The notes beneath the pieces are model-generated. The model saw only the letters and a list, made by a program, of their open reading frames with translations. It made no database searches and was not told where the DNA came from. Source: an uncultured Clostridium sp. (lineage in GTDB: Bacteria; Bacillota; Clostridia; TANB77; CAG-508). From it: a stretch of DNA of 45,979 nucleotides. Both the position numbers and the translations under genes were made by a program. Of this stretch, positions 29,366-38,567 are shown one piece after another; within the stretch, counting starts at the first letter, position 1, and each line of letters begins with the position of its first letter. The DNA lies in NCBI GenBank assembly GCA_947650745.1, contig CANSWM010000006.1:1-45979 (forward strand), read 5' to 3'.

Positions 29366-30721
29366 ATGGCTACAACAAAAATAAAAGCAATAAAAAAAAG
29401 ACTTGATCATGTAATTGTTTACACTACTAATCCAAGTAAAACAAGCAAAGAAAAATATAGTGAACTTCATAATGTTATAGAGTATGCAAAGTCATCATAT
29501 AAAACAGAAGAACAATTATATGTTACAGCAATAAATTGTGATAAAGATTCAATACATGAAGATATGATGAGAACAAAAAGAAGATATAGTAAGACAAATG
29601 GTGTTTTAGGTTATCATGCTTTTCAGTCTTTTGCAAAAGGAGAGGTAACTCCAGAAATTGCACACGAAATTGGTGTGAAATTAGCAAATGAATTATGGGG
29701 AGATAGATTTGAAGTTATTGTAACAACACATTTGAATACAGAACATATACACAATCACTTCTGTTTAAATTCTGTTTCATTTAAAGATGGAAAAAAATAT
29801 CATGACTGTCATGAAACTTATGCTCTAATGAGAGAAACATCAGATAGACTTTGCGAAGAATATAAATTAAGTGTAATAGAAGAAAAAAGGTGTCCAAAAA
29901 GTAAAATAGATTACAGAAATTTTTATAAATCAGAAGTAAAAAAATCTAATCATCATACTATTGCAAAAGAAGATATTGACTATGCAATAGGACAAGCATA
30001 TTCATATAAAGACTTTTTATCTATATTAAATAAAATGGATTATACAGTAGAAAATCGATATGGAAAATTAAGTGTTAGAAAAGAGCCTTACAAAAAGAAT
30101 ATAAGAATTGAGAGAGCATTTGGAGATGACTACAAAATTGAAAATATTGAAAAAAGAATTTATGAAACACAAGCAATTAGAGAGCCATTTCCAGAAGCAA
30201 GAGCGAAACCTAAAAGGTATAGAGTGGTAAAAAAGCAAAATCTAAAAAATAGAAAAAAGGCTAAAGGAATAAAAGCATTATATTTGCATTATTGCTTTTT
30301 ATTAAAAGTGTATCCCAAAAATAAGAAGATAAAAAAACAATATTCAAAAGAACTGCGAGAAGAAATAAAAAAGATGGATAAAATTTCAAATGAAGCAAGG
30401 CTCTTGTGTAGAAAAAATATTCAATCTAGCCAAGAGCTTTTAGCATATAAGAAATCACTTGTATTAGATAGAAAAGAGAATAAGGCAAAAGTAGAAAGTT
30501 TATGGAAGAAAAATAGAAAAGCTACTAATGAAAGCGATAAACAAAAAAATTATGAAGAAATAAAAATGCTTCAAAGTGAAATAAAAAAACTAAATCAAGA
30601 AATTGAGTTGATAGAAGATATTGAAACAAGGACACAAAGGATAAAAGAGATTATTGATAAAGTAGAAAATAGAAATCAAGATAAAGAAAAGGAGAAAGAA
30701 AATAGTGAGTATATCAAGTGA
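29366..30721 (+). CDS. relaxase/mobilization nuclease (MobA/VirD2 family)
   Basis: AYHAFQSFAKGEVTPEIAHEIGVKLANELWGDRFEVIVTTHLNTEHIHNHFCLNSVSFKDGKKYH. Confidence 0.92.
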   Translation: MATTKIKAIKKRLDHVIVYTTNPSKTSKEKYSELHNVIEYAKSSYKTEEQLYVTAINCDKDSIHEDMMRTKRRYSKTNGVLGYHAFQSFAKGEVTPEIAHEIGVKLANELWGDRFEVIVTTHLNTEHIHNHFCLNSVSFKDGKKYHDCHETYALMRETSDRLCEEYKLSVIEEKRCPKSKIDYRNFYKSEVKKSNHHTIAKEDIDYAIGQAYSYKDFLSILNKMDYTVENRYGKLSVRKEPYKKNIRIERAFGDDYKIENIEKRIYETQAIREPFPEARAKPKRYRVVKKQNLKNRKKAKGIKALYLHYCFLLKVYPKNKKIKKQYSKELREEIKKMDKISNEARLLCRKNIQSSQELLAYKKSLVLDRKENKAKVESLWKKNRKATNESDKQKNYEEIKMLQSEIKKLNQEIELIEDIETRTQRIKEIIDKVENRNQDKEKEKENSEYIK

Positions 30722-31496
30722 TTCAGCAGAACAAACTATTAAATTAACATTAGATGGAACAGTAGTGTTAGCAAAGATAACTGGACTGGCTATAAAAAAT
30801 ATTGCCATTGCATTATATACCATATCACAAGATAAAAAACAGACCAAAGGTAAGACTAGGCTAAATAATATGATAAAAAGTGATAATGAATTAAAAGTAT
30901 TTTCTATAAAAAAAGAAGATATGAAAACTTTTTGCCACGAAGCAAAAAGCTATGGGATATTATATTGTGCTTTAGTAAACAGAAAAAACAAAAATATTGA
31001 TGGTATGATAGATATAATGGTTAGAGCAAAAGATGCACCACAGGTAAATAGAATTGTAGAAAGATACAAGCTATGTACTTATGATAAAGCATCAATCGAA
31101 ACAGAAATTGAAAAGGAGAAAGTTACTAATAAAAATGAAAAAGACTTGTCAGATAATACACCAGATATAGGAGAGGAAAGAACACAAGTAAATGAAGCTA
31201 TGGTAGATGATATTTTTTCTAAACCAAAGGAAAATGAAAATCAAAACCCCGAAGTAGCAAAAACGGAAAAAAACCCTCCGTCAGAGCCTTCCTTGAAGAG
31301 CAAAAACAATTCCGAGGGGGTTACTAAACCTGCACAAAAAGAATCTGTTAAGAAGAAATTAAAAGAAGCAGAAGCAGAGTTAAAGGTTGAAACGGAATTG
31401 AAGAATGCTCAAAAATCGAAAGAAAGTATTATGGTAGAAATGCCACAAGTACAAACACCAAAATTAGAAATAGCAAATAAGGAAAGGGGTAAATGA
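30705..31496 (+). CDS. PcfB/DUF3801-family protein
   Basis: FSIKKEDMKTFCHEAKSYGILYCALVNRKNKNIDGMIDIMVRAKDAPQVNRIVERY. Confidence 0.8.
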   Translation: MSISSDSAEQTIKLTLDGTVVLAKITGLAIKNIAIALYTISQDKKQTKGKTRLNNMIKSDNELKVFSIKKEDMKTFCHEAKSYGILYCALVNRKNKNIDGMIDIMVRAKDAPQVNRIVERYKLCTYDKASIETEIEKEKVTNKNEKDLSDNTPDIGEERTQVNEAMVDDIFSKPKENENQNPEVAKTEKNPPSEPSLKSKNNSEGVTKPAQKESVKKKLKEAEAELKVETELKNAQKSKESIMVEMPQVQTPKLEIANKERGK

Positions 31497-32377
31497 ACAT
31501 GGGAGAATTAGACCAAGTATTTGATAATTATAGCAGAAAAAATAGACAATATAATAAAGAAGAATGGATTGAATATAAGAAACAAGAAAAACAAGAAGTA
31601 TATGCACTAATTGATACAACAGCAGAAAAAATTGTCCAAGATGGGCAAGAATTTAAGAAATATTTAGATACTCAAAGTAAGTTTGAACAATATTCAGTAG
31701 GAAATAGTTTACTAATAACAGCACAAATGCCAGAAGCAACAGTTTTAAGAGATTATGATAGTTGGACAAATGTAGGTGGCTTTCCAAAGAAAAATCGTAA
31801 AAATGATGTGAAAATATTAGAGCCAGCAGATTCTTATATGAGAGAAGATGGCACAAAGGCAACAAATTATAATGTAAAATACTTAACTGATATATCACAA
31901 GTTAGTATAAGAAAGAAACCAAATCCTATAATGAGATATGATAATAAATTATTATTAAGAGTATTTTTAAATAGTAGCCAAGCAAAGGTAGAAGTAGTAA
32001 ATGAAATACCAAATACAGATAGAAGTGCATTGTATGATTCAGAAAAAGATGTATTATATATTGCAAGAGGTGCAGAAGCACCACAAATTTTCCATGAAGT
32101 AACACAAGAACTTGCAAAACAAGAAATAGGAGAAAATACAGAATTAGATACTTTCAAAGCTAATTGTGTATCTTATATGGTTTGCAAAAAATATGGCATA
32201 GATGTTTCAAATTATAATGTAACTGATATTCCTTATGAACTAAAGGAGTTATCAGCAAAGGAAATAAGAGAAGAACTAGAGCCAATTCATGATGCAATGG
32301 AAAACATAAGTGGAAGAACAAGTCATTGTATAGAACTACTTGCAAAACAAAGTAGAGAAAAAGAACAAGCAAGATAG
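31493..32377 (+). CDS. ArdC-N-like (DUF1738-type) ICE protein
   Basis: YSVGNSLLITAQMPEATVLRDYDSWTNVGGFPKKNRKNDVKILEP. Confidence 0.65.
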   Translation: MNMGELDQVFDNYSRKNRQYNKEEWIEYKKQEKQEVYALIDTTAEKIVQDGQEFKKYLDTQSKFEQYSVGNSLLITAQMPEATVLRDYDSWTNVGGFPKKNRKNDVKILEPADSYMREDGTKATNYNVKYLTDISQVSIRKKPNPIMRYDNKLLLRVFLNSSQAKVEVVNEIPNTDRSALYDSEKDVLYIARGAEAPQIFHEVTQELAKQEIGENTELDTFKANCVSYMVCKKYGIDVSNYNVTDIPYELKELSAKEIREELEPIHDAMENISGRTSHCIELLAKQSREKEQAR

Positions 32378-32389
32378 GAGAAAAATGTA

Positions 32390-32587
32390 TTGGAAGAACA
32401 AAGAGTAGTAATATTAAATAAGTACGAATATGGAATGATAATAAATTCCCTTAACGAACTTCGTACAAAGTTAATAAGAGAAAACAAATCAACAGAATTT
32501 GTAAATGAATTATTATTAAGACTATTAAATATCCCCATTAGAAAAAGAACAATATTTCAAAGAGAAAGAGTAAGCAACGAGAGATAA
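32390..32587 (+). CDS. small hypothetical ICE protein
   Basis: 65 aa, TTG start; overlaps ATG of next gene. Confidence 0.6.
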   Translation: MEEQRVVILNKYEYGMIINSLNELRTKLIRENKSTEFVNELLLRLLNIPIRKRTIFQRERVSNER

Positions 32588-34390
32588 TGAAAAAACAAAT
32601 GAGCTTTTGTATATATTAGGTATAATTCCAGTAGTATGGGTAGCTATTCTAATTGCACCATATATAAATAATGGAATCGTAGGAATAATAAATAATTTTT
32701 CAAAAATAATGGAAAATCCATTTAATTTGATATGGTGTGAGAATAGCATAAAAACTATTCTTATTTTTATATGCTTTTATGTATTAGGAATAAGTATATA
32801 TGAATCTACAAAAAAGAATTATAGAAGAAGAGAAGAACACGGCTCTGCCAAGTGGGGTATAGCAAGTGTACTTAATAAAAAATATAGGCAAAAGCCATTT
32901 AATGATAATAAAATATTAACGCAAAATGTAGCAATAGGTCTAAATGGAAAACAACATAGAAGAAATCTTAATGTTTTAATTTGTGGTCGGTAGTCGGTGC
33001 AGGTAAAACAAGATTCTATCGGAAAGCCAAATGTAATGCAATGTGGCTCAAGTTCGTATGTAATCCTAGATCCTAAAGGCGAAATTTTGCGAGATACGGG
33101 GAATTTATTAGAGAAAAAAGGGTATGAAGTACGAGTTCTTGACTTAATCAATATGGAAAAAAGTCATTGCTATAACCCTTTTAAATATTTAAAGACAGAT
33201 AATGATGTTCAAAGGTTGGTAACAAACCTTTTCAAAAGCACGACACCGAAACGGAAGTCAGAGCCAAGATCCGTTTTGGGACACAGCAGCTAGTATGTTA
33301 TTGCTAGCACTTATATTTTATCTCAAATATGAAGCTCCAGAAGATGAACAAAACTTTCCAATGGTAATGGAAATGTTAAGAGCAGGAGATGTAAATGAAG
33401 AACAAGAAAACCCTATAAGTGCATTAGATATTCTATTTGATAAATTAGAATATAATAACCCAGAGCATATTGCTCTAAAGTATTATAGAAATTATAGGTC
33501 AGGCTCTGCAAAAACATTAAAATCAATTCAAATTACACTTGCTGCAAGATTAGAAAAATTTAATTTAGAGAGTCTTGCAAACATAGTAAAAATTGATGAG
33601 TTAGATTTGCCTAGTTTAGGCGAAAAAAAGGTGGCATTGTTTGCTTTAATTCCAGACAATGACACGAGTTTTAATTTTCTAGTAAGTATATTATATACAC
33701 AATTATTTCAACAATTATTCTATATTGCTGACCATAAGTATGGTGGAAGTTTGCCAACTCATGTCCATTTTGTAATGGATGAGTTTGCAAATGTAAGTCT
33801 GCCAGATGATTTTGACAAAATTTTAAGTGTCATGAGATCAAGGTCAGTATCAGTATCTATCATTCTCCAAAATTTAGCACAATTGAAAGCATTATTTGAA
33901 AAGCAATGGGAAAGTATTGTACGGAAATTGCGATACTTTTTTGTATTTAGGTGGAAATGAACAAAGCACCCATAAGTATGTTTCAGAACTTTTAGGAAAA
34001 GAAACAATAGATTTAGACACACATGGAAAAAGCTCTGGTAGAAGCGGCAATTATTCAACAAATTATCAACTTGCAGGAAGAGAGCTTATGACTCCAGATG
34101 AAGTGCGTTTACTTGACAATAAGTATGCACTTCTTTTTATTCGTGGAGAAAGACCAGTTAAAGACCTAAAGTATGATATATTAAAACACCCTAATGTAGC
34201 TTTGACTACTGATGGCAAAGGAGAGGCTTATATTCATGGAAAAACAGATAAAGCAACAGCTTCTATTATTGTGCTAGATGAAGATATTGAAGAAAACGAA
34301 ATAGATACATTTAAAAAAGAACAATTACTAGAAAATTATGAACTCCTATCAGAAGAAGAATTAGAAGAATTTATTAGGGAGGTATCATAA
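32587..34390 (+). CDS. VirD4/TraG-type coupling ATPase; five +1 shifts at CGG plus a -1 at the A6 after ATG; predicted 599 aa
   Basis: MKK(-1)TNELLYILGIIPVVW; NVLICG-G-S-G-AGKTRFY-G-KPNVMQCGSSYVILDPKGE; KSTTPK-G-SQSQDPFWDTAA; HFVMDEFANV; WESIV-G-NCDTFLYLGGNEQSTHKYVSELLGKET; 1804 -5 +1 = 1800 nt. Confidence 0.93.
32988..32990 (+). other. CGG +1 frameshift site 1 in virD4
   Basis: ggt CGG tag -> ggt (C) ggt agt. Confidence 0.88.
32995..32997 (+). other. CGG +1 frameshift site 2 in virD4
   Basis: agt CGG tgc -> agt (C) ggt gca ggt aaa aca. Confidence 0.88.
33020..33022 (+). other. CGG +1 frameshift site 3 in virD4
   Basis: tat CGG aaa -> tat (C) gga aag cca. Confidence 0.86.
33252..33254 (+). 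other. CGG +1 frameshift site 4 in virD4
   Basis: aaa CGG aag -> aaa (C) gga agt cag. Confidence 0.86.
33922..33924 (+). other. CGG +1 frameshift site 5 in virD4
   Basis: gta CGG aaa -> gta (C) gga aat tgc. Confidence 0.87.
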
Positions 34391-34391
34391 A

Positions 34392-34713
34392 TTGAAAAAG
34401 AAAAAAACTTTATTAAAAATATTAAAAAGGTCTTGCATAATTATTTTGTATATTGTTGCATTATTTGTAGCACAAGCATCTCATGTATTTGCAGCAGATG
34501 AGCCATTAACAGTAATAAATAATTTGTCAGACTTTATTTTTGGACTTATAAGAGCAGTTGGAATGATTATTTTAGGATTCGGAGTAGTACAAGTTGGTAT
34601 GTCATTAAAATCACACGATCCATCACAGCGAGCTAATGGTTTCATGACATTGGCACGGAGGAGTAGTTATTACTTTCGCAAAGGAAATCCTAAATATTAT
34701 AACAGGTGGTTAA
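34392..34713 (+). CDS. Maff2-family membrane protein, one +1 shift at CGG 34656
   Basis: IFGLIRAVGMIILGFGVVQVGMSLKSHDPSQRANGFMTLA-G-GVVITFAKEILNIITGG*. Confidence 0.85.
34656..34658 (+). other. CGG +1 frameshift site in maff2-like gene
   Basis: gca CGG agg -> gca (C) gga gga gta. Confidence 0.85.
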
Positions 34714-34781
34714 AAAGTAAAAGGGGTAGGTTATTAAGAAAAAATAATCTACTCCTAAAAAAACTTTAAGGAGGTAATTTT

Positions 34782-35357
34782 ATAGAAGAAAATAAAAAAT
34801 ATAAAATCATATATGCAGATCCACCATGGCAATACAAAGTATATTCAGATAAAGGCAAAGGTCGTTCAGCAGAAAATCATTATTCTACAATGAGTATAGA
34901 AGATATATGCAAATTACCAGTAGAGAAAATAGCTGACAAAGACTGTGTCCTTTTTATGTGGATGACTTTTCCAACATTAGTAGAAGGACTAAAAGTTTTG
35001 GAGAATTGGGGTTTTAAATATAAAACGGTTGCTTTTGTATGGATTAAGCAAAATAAGAAAACACCATCACTATTTTGGGGATTAGGTTTTTGGACTAGAG
35101 CTAATGCAGAGATATGCATATTAGCAACAAAAGGCAAGCCTAAAAGAATATCTGCGAAAGTGCATCAAGTAATTATATCTCCAGTTGAAGAACATAGCAA
35201 AAAGCCAGATGAAATAAGAAAAAGAATAGTGGAATTGTTAGGAGATATACCAAGAGTAGAACTATTTGCAAGACAAAAAGTAAATGGTTGGGATTCGTGG
35301 GGAAATGAAGTAAAATGCGATATTGATTTAATGGAATATGGAGATGATGAAAAATAG
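34782..35357 (+). CDS. MT-A70-family adenine methyltransferase, apparent ATA start
   Basis: aAGGAGGtaattttATA GAA GAA; IEENKKYKIIYADPPWQYKVYSDKGKGRSAENHYSTMSIEDI; the DPPW motif lies upstream of the first ATG (34890). Confidence 0.88.
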   Translation: MEENKKYKIIYADPPWQYKVYSDKGKGRSAENHYSTMSIEDICKLPVEKIADKDCVLFMWMTFPTLVEGLKVLENWGFKYKTVAFVWIKQNKKTPSLFWGLGFWTRANAEICILATKGKPKRISAKVHQVIISPVEEHSKKPDEIRKRIVELLGDIPRVELFARQKVNGWDSWGNEVKCDIDLMEYGDDEK

Positions 35358-35653
35358 CAGAATTAAAAAAATTAGAAACAGTAGTAGAAGAAATACTACG
35401 AAAAGATAAACTTGCAAGAGAAGATGACTGTTACTTAATATTACAAGTAATAAGCAAATTATATCCTTATGAAGTAGGAAAGCAATTTGCAACAGTAATG
35501 TTTAATGCAAAGAATAAAGGAATAAGTTTTGAAAGCATTACGAGGTGTCGAAGAAAATTACAAGAGAGAAATCCAGAGTTAAGAGATGAAGAAACAGCCA
35601 AAATGAGAAATAAAAAACAAAAAGAGTATATCAAGTATTCAAAACAAAGTTAG
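35354..35653 (+). CDS. small phage/ICE-type protein, apparent ATA start; absent from supplied ORF track
   Basis: IAELKKLETVVEEILRKDKLAREDDCYLILQVISKLYPYEVGKQFATVMFNAKNKGISFESITRCRRKLQERNPELRDEETAKMRNKKQKEYIKYSKQS*; in-frame TGA at 35348, ATA overlaps preceding TAG. Confidence 0.75.
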   Translation: MAELKKLETVVEEILRKDKLAREDDCYLILQVISKLYPYEVGKQFATVMFNAKNKGISFESITRCRRKLQERNPELRDEETAKMRNKKQKEYIKYSKQS

Positions 35654-35666
35654 GAGGTGGTAGATA

Positions 35667-36501
35667 TTGAATTGGGTAGTAGGAAACCTACAAAATGCAA
35701 TAGAAACATGGAACTCAAAATTAAGTGAAATATGGACACTTGTATCACAATCGCCAGTTGACTTCAAAGGGGGAACTATCTGGAATGTAATAACAAATAT
35801 TCATGGGGCAGTACAAGCTATTGCATTAGCATTACTTGTATTGTTTTTTGTTGTAGGAGTAATGAAAACTTGTCGGAAGTTTTGCAGAAGTCAAGAAGCC
35901 AGAGCATGCCCTCAAACTATTTATACGATTTGCAGTAGCTAAAGTTTTAGTAACCTATGGGCTAGAACTTATGATGGCAATTTTTAAAGTTGTGCAAGGT
36001 TTAGCAAGTACAGTAATGAGTGCAGCAGGATTAGGTGGAGCAACAAATACAGTTCTGCCAAATGAAATTATATCAGCAGTAGAAGCCTGTAATTTCTTTG
36101 AAAGCATACCATTGTGGGCAGTAACATTAATACGGAGGACTATTTATAACAGTATTGTCATTTGTAATGATTCTTACAGTTTATCGGAAGATTTTTCAAA
36201 ATCTATCTATATACTGCAATATCTCCAATAGCATTTGCAAGTTTTGGTGGAGAGCCAACACAAAATATAGGAAAGAGCTTTATAAAAGGTTATAGTGCAG
36301 TATGCCTAGAGGGTGTAATTATAATGTTATCATGTATAATCTTTTCATTGTTTGCAGCAAGCCCACCAGTAGTAGATGCAAAAGCAGCAGCAGTAACAAT
36401 GGTATGGAAATATATACGGAGAATTGATATTCAATATGCTAGTGTTGGTAGGTACAGTTAAAATATCAGATAGATTAGTAAGAGAAATGTTAGGTTTATA
36501 A
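35667..36501 (+). CDS. TrbL/VirB6-like conjugal transfer membrane protein, four +1 shifts at CGG
   Basis: MKTC-G-SFAEVKKPEHALKLFIRFAVAKVLVTYGLELMMAIFKVVQG...VTLI-G-GLFITVLSFVMILTVY-G-RFFKIYLYTAISPIAFASFGGEPTQNIGKSFIKGY...WKYI-G-ELIFNMLVLVGTVKISDRLVREMLGL*; 835-4 divisible by 3. Confidence 0.9.
35874..35876 (+). other. CGG +1 frameshift site 1 in trbL-like gene
   Basis: tgt CGG aag -> tgt (C) gga agt. Confidence 0.86.
36133..36135 (+). other. CGG +1 frameshift site 2 in trbL-like gene
   Basis: ata CGG agg -> ata (C) gga gga cta. Confidence 0.86.
36185..36187 (+). other. CGG +1 frameshift site 3 in trbL-like gene
   Basis: tat CGG aag -> tat (C) gga aga ttt. Confidence 0.86.
36417..36419 (+). 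other. CGG +1 frameshift site 4 in trbL-like gene
   Basis: ata CGG aga -> ata (C) gga gaa ttg. Confidence 0.86.
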
Positions 36502-36518
36502 AAGAGAGGGAATATAGA

Positions 36519-37346
36519 ATGAATGTTAATATTGATTTTAAAAAAATATACAATGATTATGCAAAAGATAAGATAGAAGATTTAGGCTTTATTAAAGCAA
36601 ATAGTGGAAGTGAAAAGAATTGTATCAAAGGAATTACTTATAAATTGAACTATATAGATAAAGGAATTAGAGAAATACATCCTGCTTATTGTGTTTCTCC
36701 AGAAGGTTTCTATGGAGATGATGAAATTGATAAATACTTGAATAAACAAAACGAACATTTAGAAGATTATTTTGGAGATGATCCAGAAGGGCTAATACTT
36801 TGTTCAAAAGAAAAAAATAAGTATGTAGTTAAATATAATATGGGACAAATGGTAACACCTTATTATCCAATGTTAGCTAATATGACTTTTACAAAAGTAG
36901 ATACAAAGTTTCATAATATAATCAATGAATATTGGGATGAACTTTATCTTGATGAAGATATGAAAGCAGGTATTGAAGGAGAATTAGATATAGGAAATGG
37001 CTCAGGAGATGGATTATTTAAAGATATAGTTAAGGCGTATTTATGTATAAATAATCATCACGATACTAAAATACTTGATAAAAATATTATTGAATTTAAG
37101 AAATTATTTGATAAGTATAAGATTTCAATACCATCATTAAATAAATTGTACGATATTTCATTAAAAAAGACTAATAGTAGAGATTTAAAACAAGCTCTAT
37201 TAAAGTTTATTTATGATATTGATAACTTATCTATCAATAACGAAAGATTAAATTTGAGAGATAAAGAAACTACAATAAAACCGATAGAAAAAGATTTAAT
37301 ACAATTAAAACAATCAAACAGGAAAAAGAATATGGAGGCTAGATAA
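36519..37346 (+). CDS. hypothetical protein
   Basis: 275 aa ORF with GAGAGGG site; no family recognised. Confidence 0.65.
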   Translation: MNVNIDFKKIYNDYAKDKIEDLGFIKANSGSEKNCIKGITYKLNYIDKGIREIHPAYCVSPEGFYGDDEIDKYLNKQNEHLEDYFGDDPEGLILCSKEKNKYVVKYNMGQMVTPYYPMLANMTFTKVDTKFHNIINEYWDELYLDEDMKAGIEGELDIGNGSGDGLFKDIVKAYLCINNHHDTKILDKNIIEFKKLFDKYKISIPSLNKLYDISLKKTNSRDLKQALLKFIYDIDNLSINNERLNLRDKETTIKPIEKDLIQLKQSNRKKNMEAR

Positions 37347-37349
37347 AAT

Positions 37350-38168
37350 ATGAAATATTTAGTTACAAGTTACAAAGATAATGCAGAAAAACAGGAAATA
37401 GAAAGCAAAGGCTTATATTGCTATGATTTAAGACATAGTGATGAGGGTGGAGAAATTGCAACTATTGAGAAAAGTGTTTTAGTAAATAGAATAGGCTCTA
37501 TTATTACAGATAAGGAATTAAAATTTGGCAATAAATACTACAATAATTTTATAGATTTTGAGGAATTTTCAGCTAGAAATACAGAAGTATATACAATAGA
37601 GCAATTACAAGATAATCCAAAAGAAAAAGTAAATGAAAATAGCCATAAAGTAATAAATGGCTATTCAATTCATAAAGAGGGAACTTGGTGTGAAATAACG
37701 AAAAATGGGAAGCACATTTTTGATGGAGTTGTAGATGTAAATATGACTCCAGAACAAATTTATCAAGAAGTAACGAAAGAAGTAGTTTTTTCTATAAATG
37801 GAAAAGAAGTTTTATCTTATGATTTCCTTAATGAATTTGCAGGAGAACGAGAATCAACTATTAAGCAATTAGCAGAAGAAAACAAATGTAATGTAAAAGA
37901 TATAAAAGTAAGCATAAGAAAGCCAGAATTAAAAGAAAAAATATTAAAGATAAAATTTATTGGAATTGATAACTGGGATAGACCTGTTTACAAAGATGAA
38001 AAAGGAACAATATATAAAGATACTAATTTAGGAGTAGGAGAAATGGACTTGCATACTTCTAGTAATAATAGTTTTTATGGAGAACCAGATATGCATATAA
38101 AAGAAAACACACAAATTGAAATAGTAGAAAGTTTTATTAGAAATAGAAAAGGAAGAGAGGCACGATAA
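37350..38168 (+). CDS. YodL/DUF4316-like ICE protein
   Basis: ESKGLYCYDLRHSDEGGEIATIEKSVLVNRIGSIIT. Confidence 0.65.
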   Translation: MKYLVTSYKDNAEKQEIESKGLYCYDLRHSDEGGEIATIEKSVLVNRIGSIITDKELKFGNKYYNNFIDFEEFSARNTEVYTIEQLQDNPKEKVNENSHKVINGYSIHKEGTWCEITKNGKHIFDGVVDVNMTPEQIYQEVTKEVVFSINGKEVLSYDFLNEFAGERESTIKQLAEENKCNVKDIKVSIRKPELKEKILKIKFIGIDNWDRPVYKDEKGTIYKDTNLGVGEMDLHTSSNNSFYGEPDMHIKENTQIEIVESFIRNRKGREAR

Positions 38169-38567
38169 TTGGAAGTAAAAATCAATAGAGAGATAAGAGA
38201 ATACACAGAAAGTATATTTTTTGGACTGTCATTAAGGCAGTTCATTTTTTCTATATGTGCTTGTGTAGTAGCTGTTATTCTATATTTTATATTAAAACCT
38301 TATTGTGGAATTGAAACTTTATCATGGGTTTGCATATTAGGTGCAGCACCATTCGCAGCACTAGGGTTTATTAAATATAATGGAATGACAGCAGAAAAGT
38401 TTGTTGCAGCTTGGATTAAATCAATGATACTTACACCTAAAAGATTAACTTTCAAGCCAATAAACTTATACTACGAAGATTTGAAAAATATAGAAAATAG
38501 AAAAATAAAAAAAGAGAGAAAAATTAAAAACAAGGAGGATTCGCAAAGTATTGAAAACATTAAATAA
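38169..38567 (+). CDS. PrgI-family membrane protein
   Basis: VKINREIREYTESIFFGLSLRQFIFSICACVVAVILYF...LGAAPFAALGFIKYNGM. Confidence 0.88.
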   Translation: MEVKINREIREYTESIFFGLSLRQFIFSICACVVAVILYFILKPYCGIETLSWVCILGAAPFAALGFIKYNGMTAEKFVAAWIKSMILTPKRLTFKPINLYYEDLKNIENRKIKKERKIKNKEDSQSIENIK

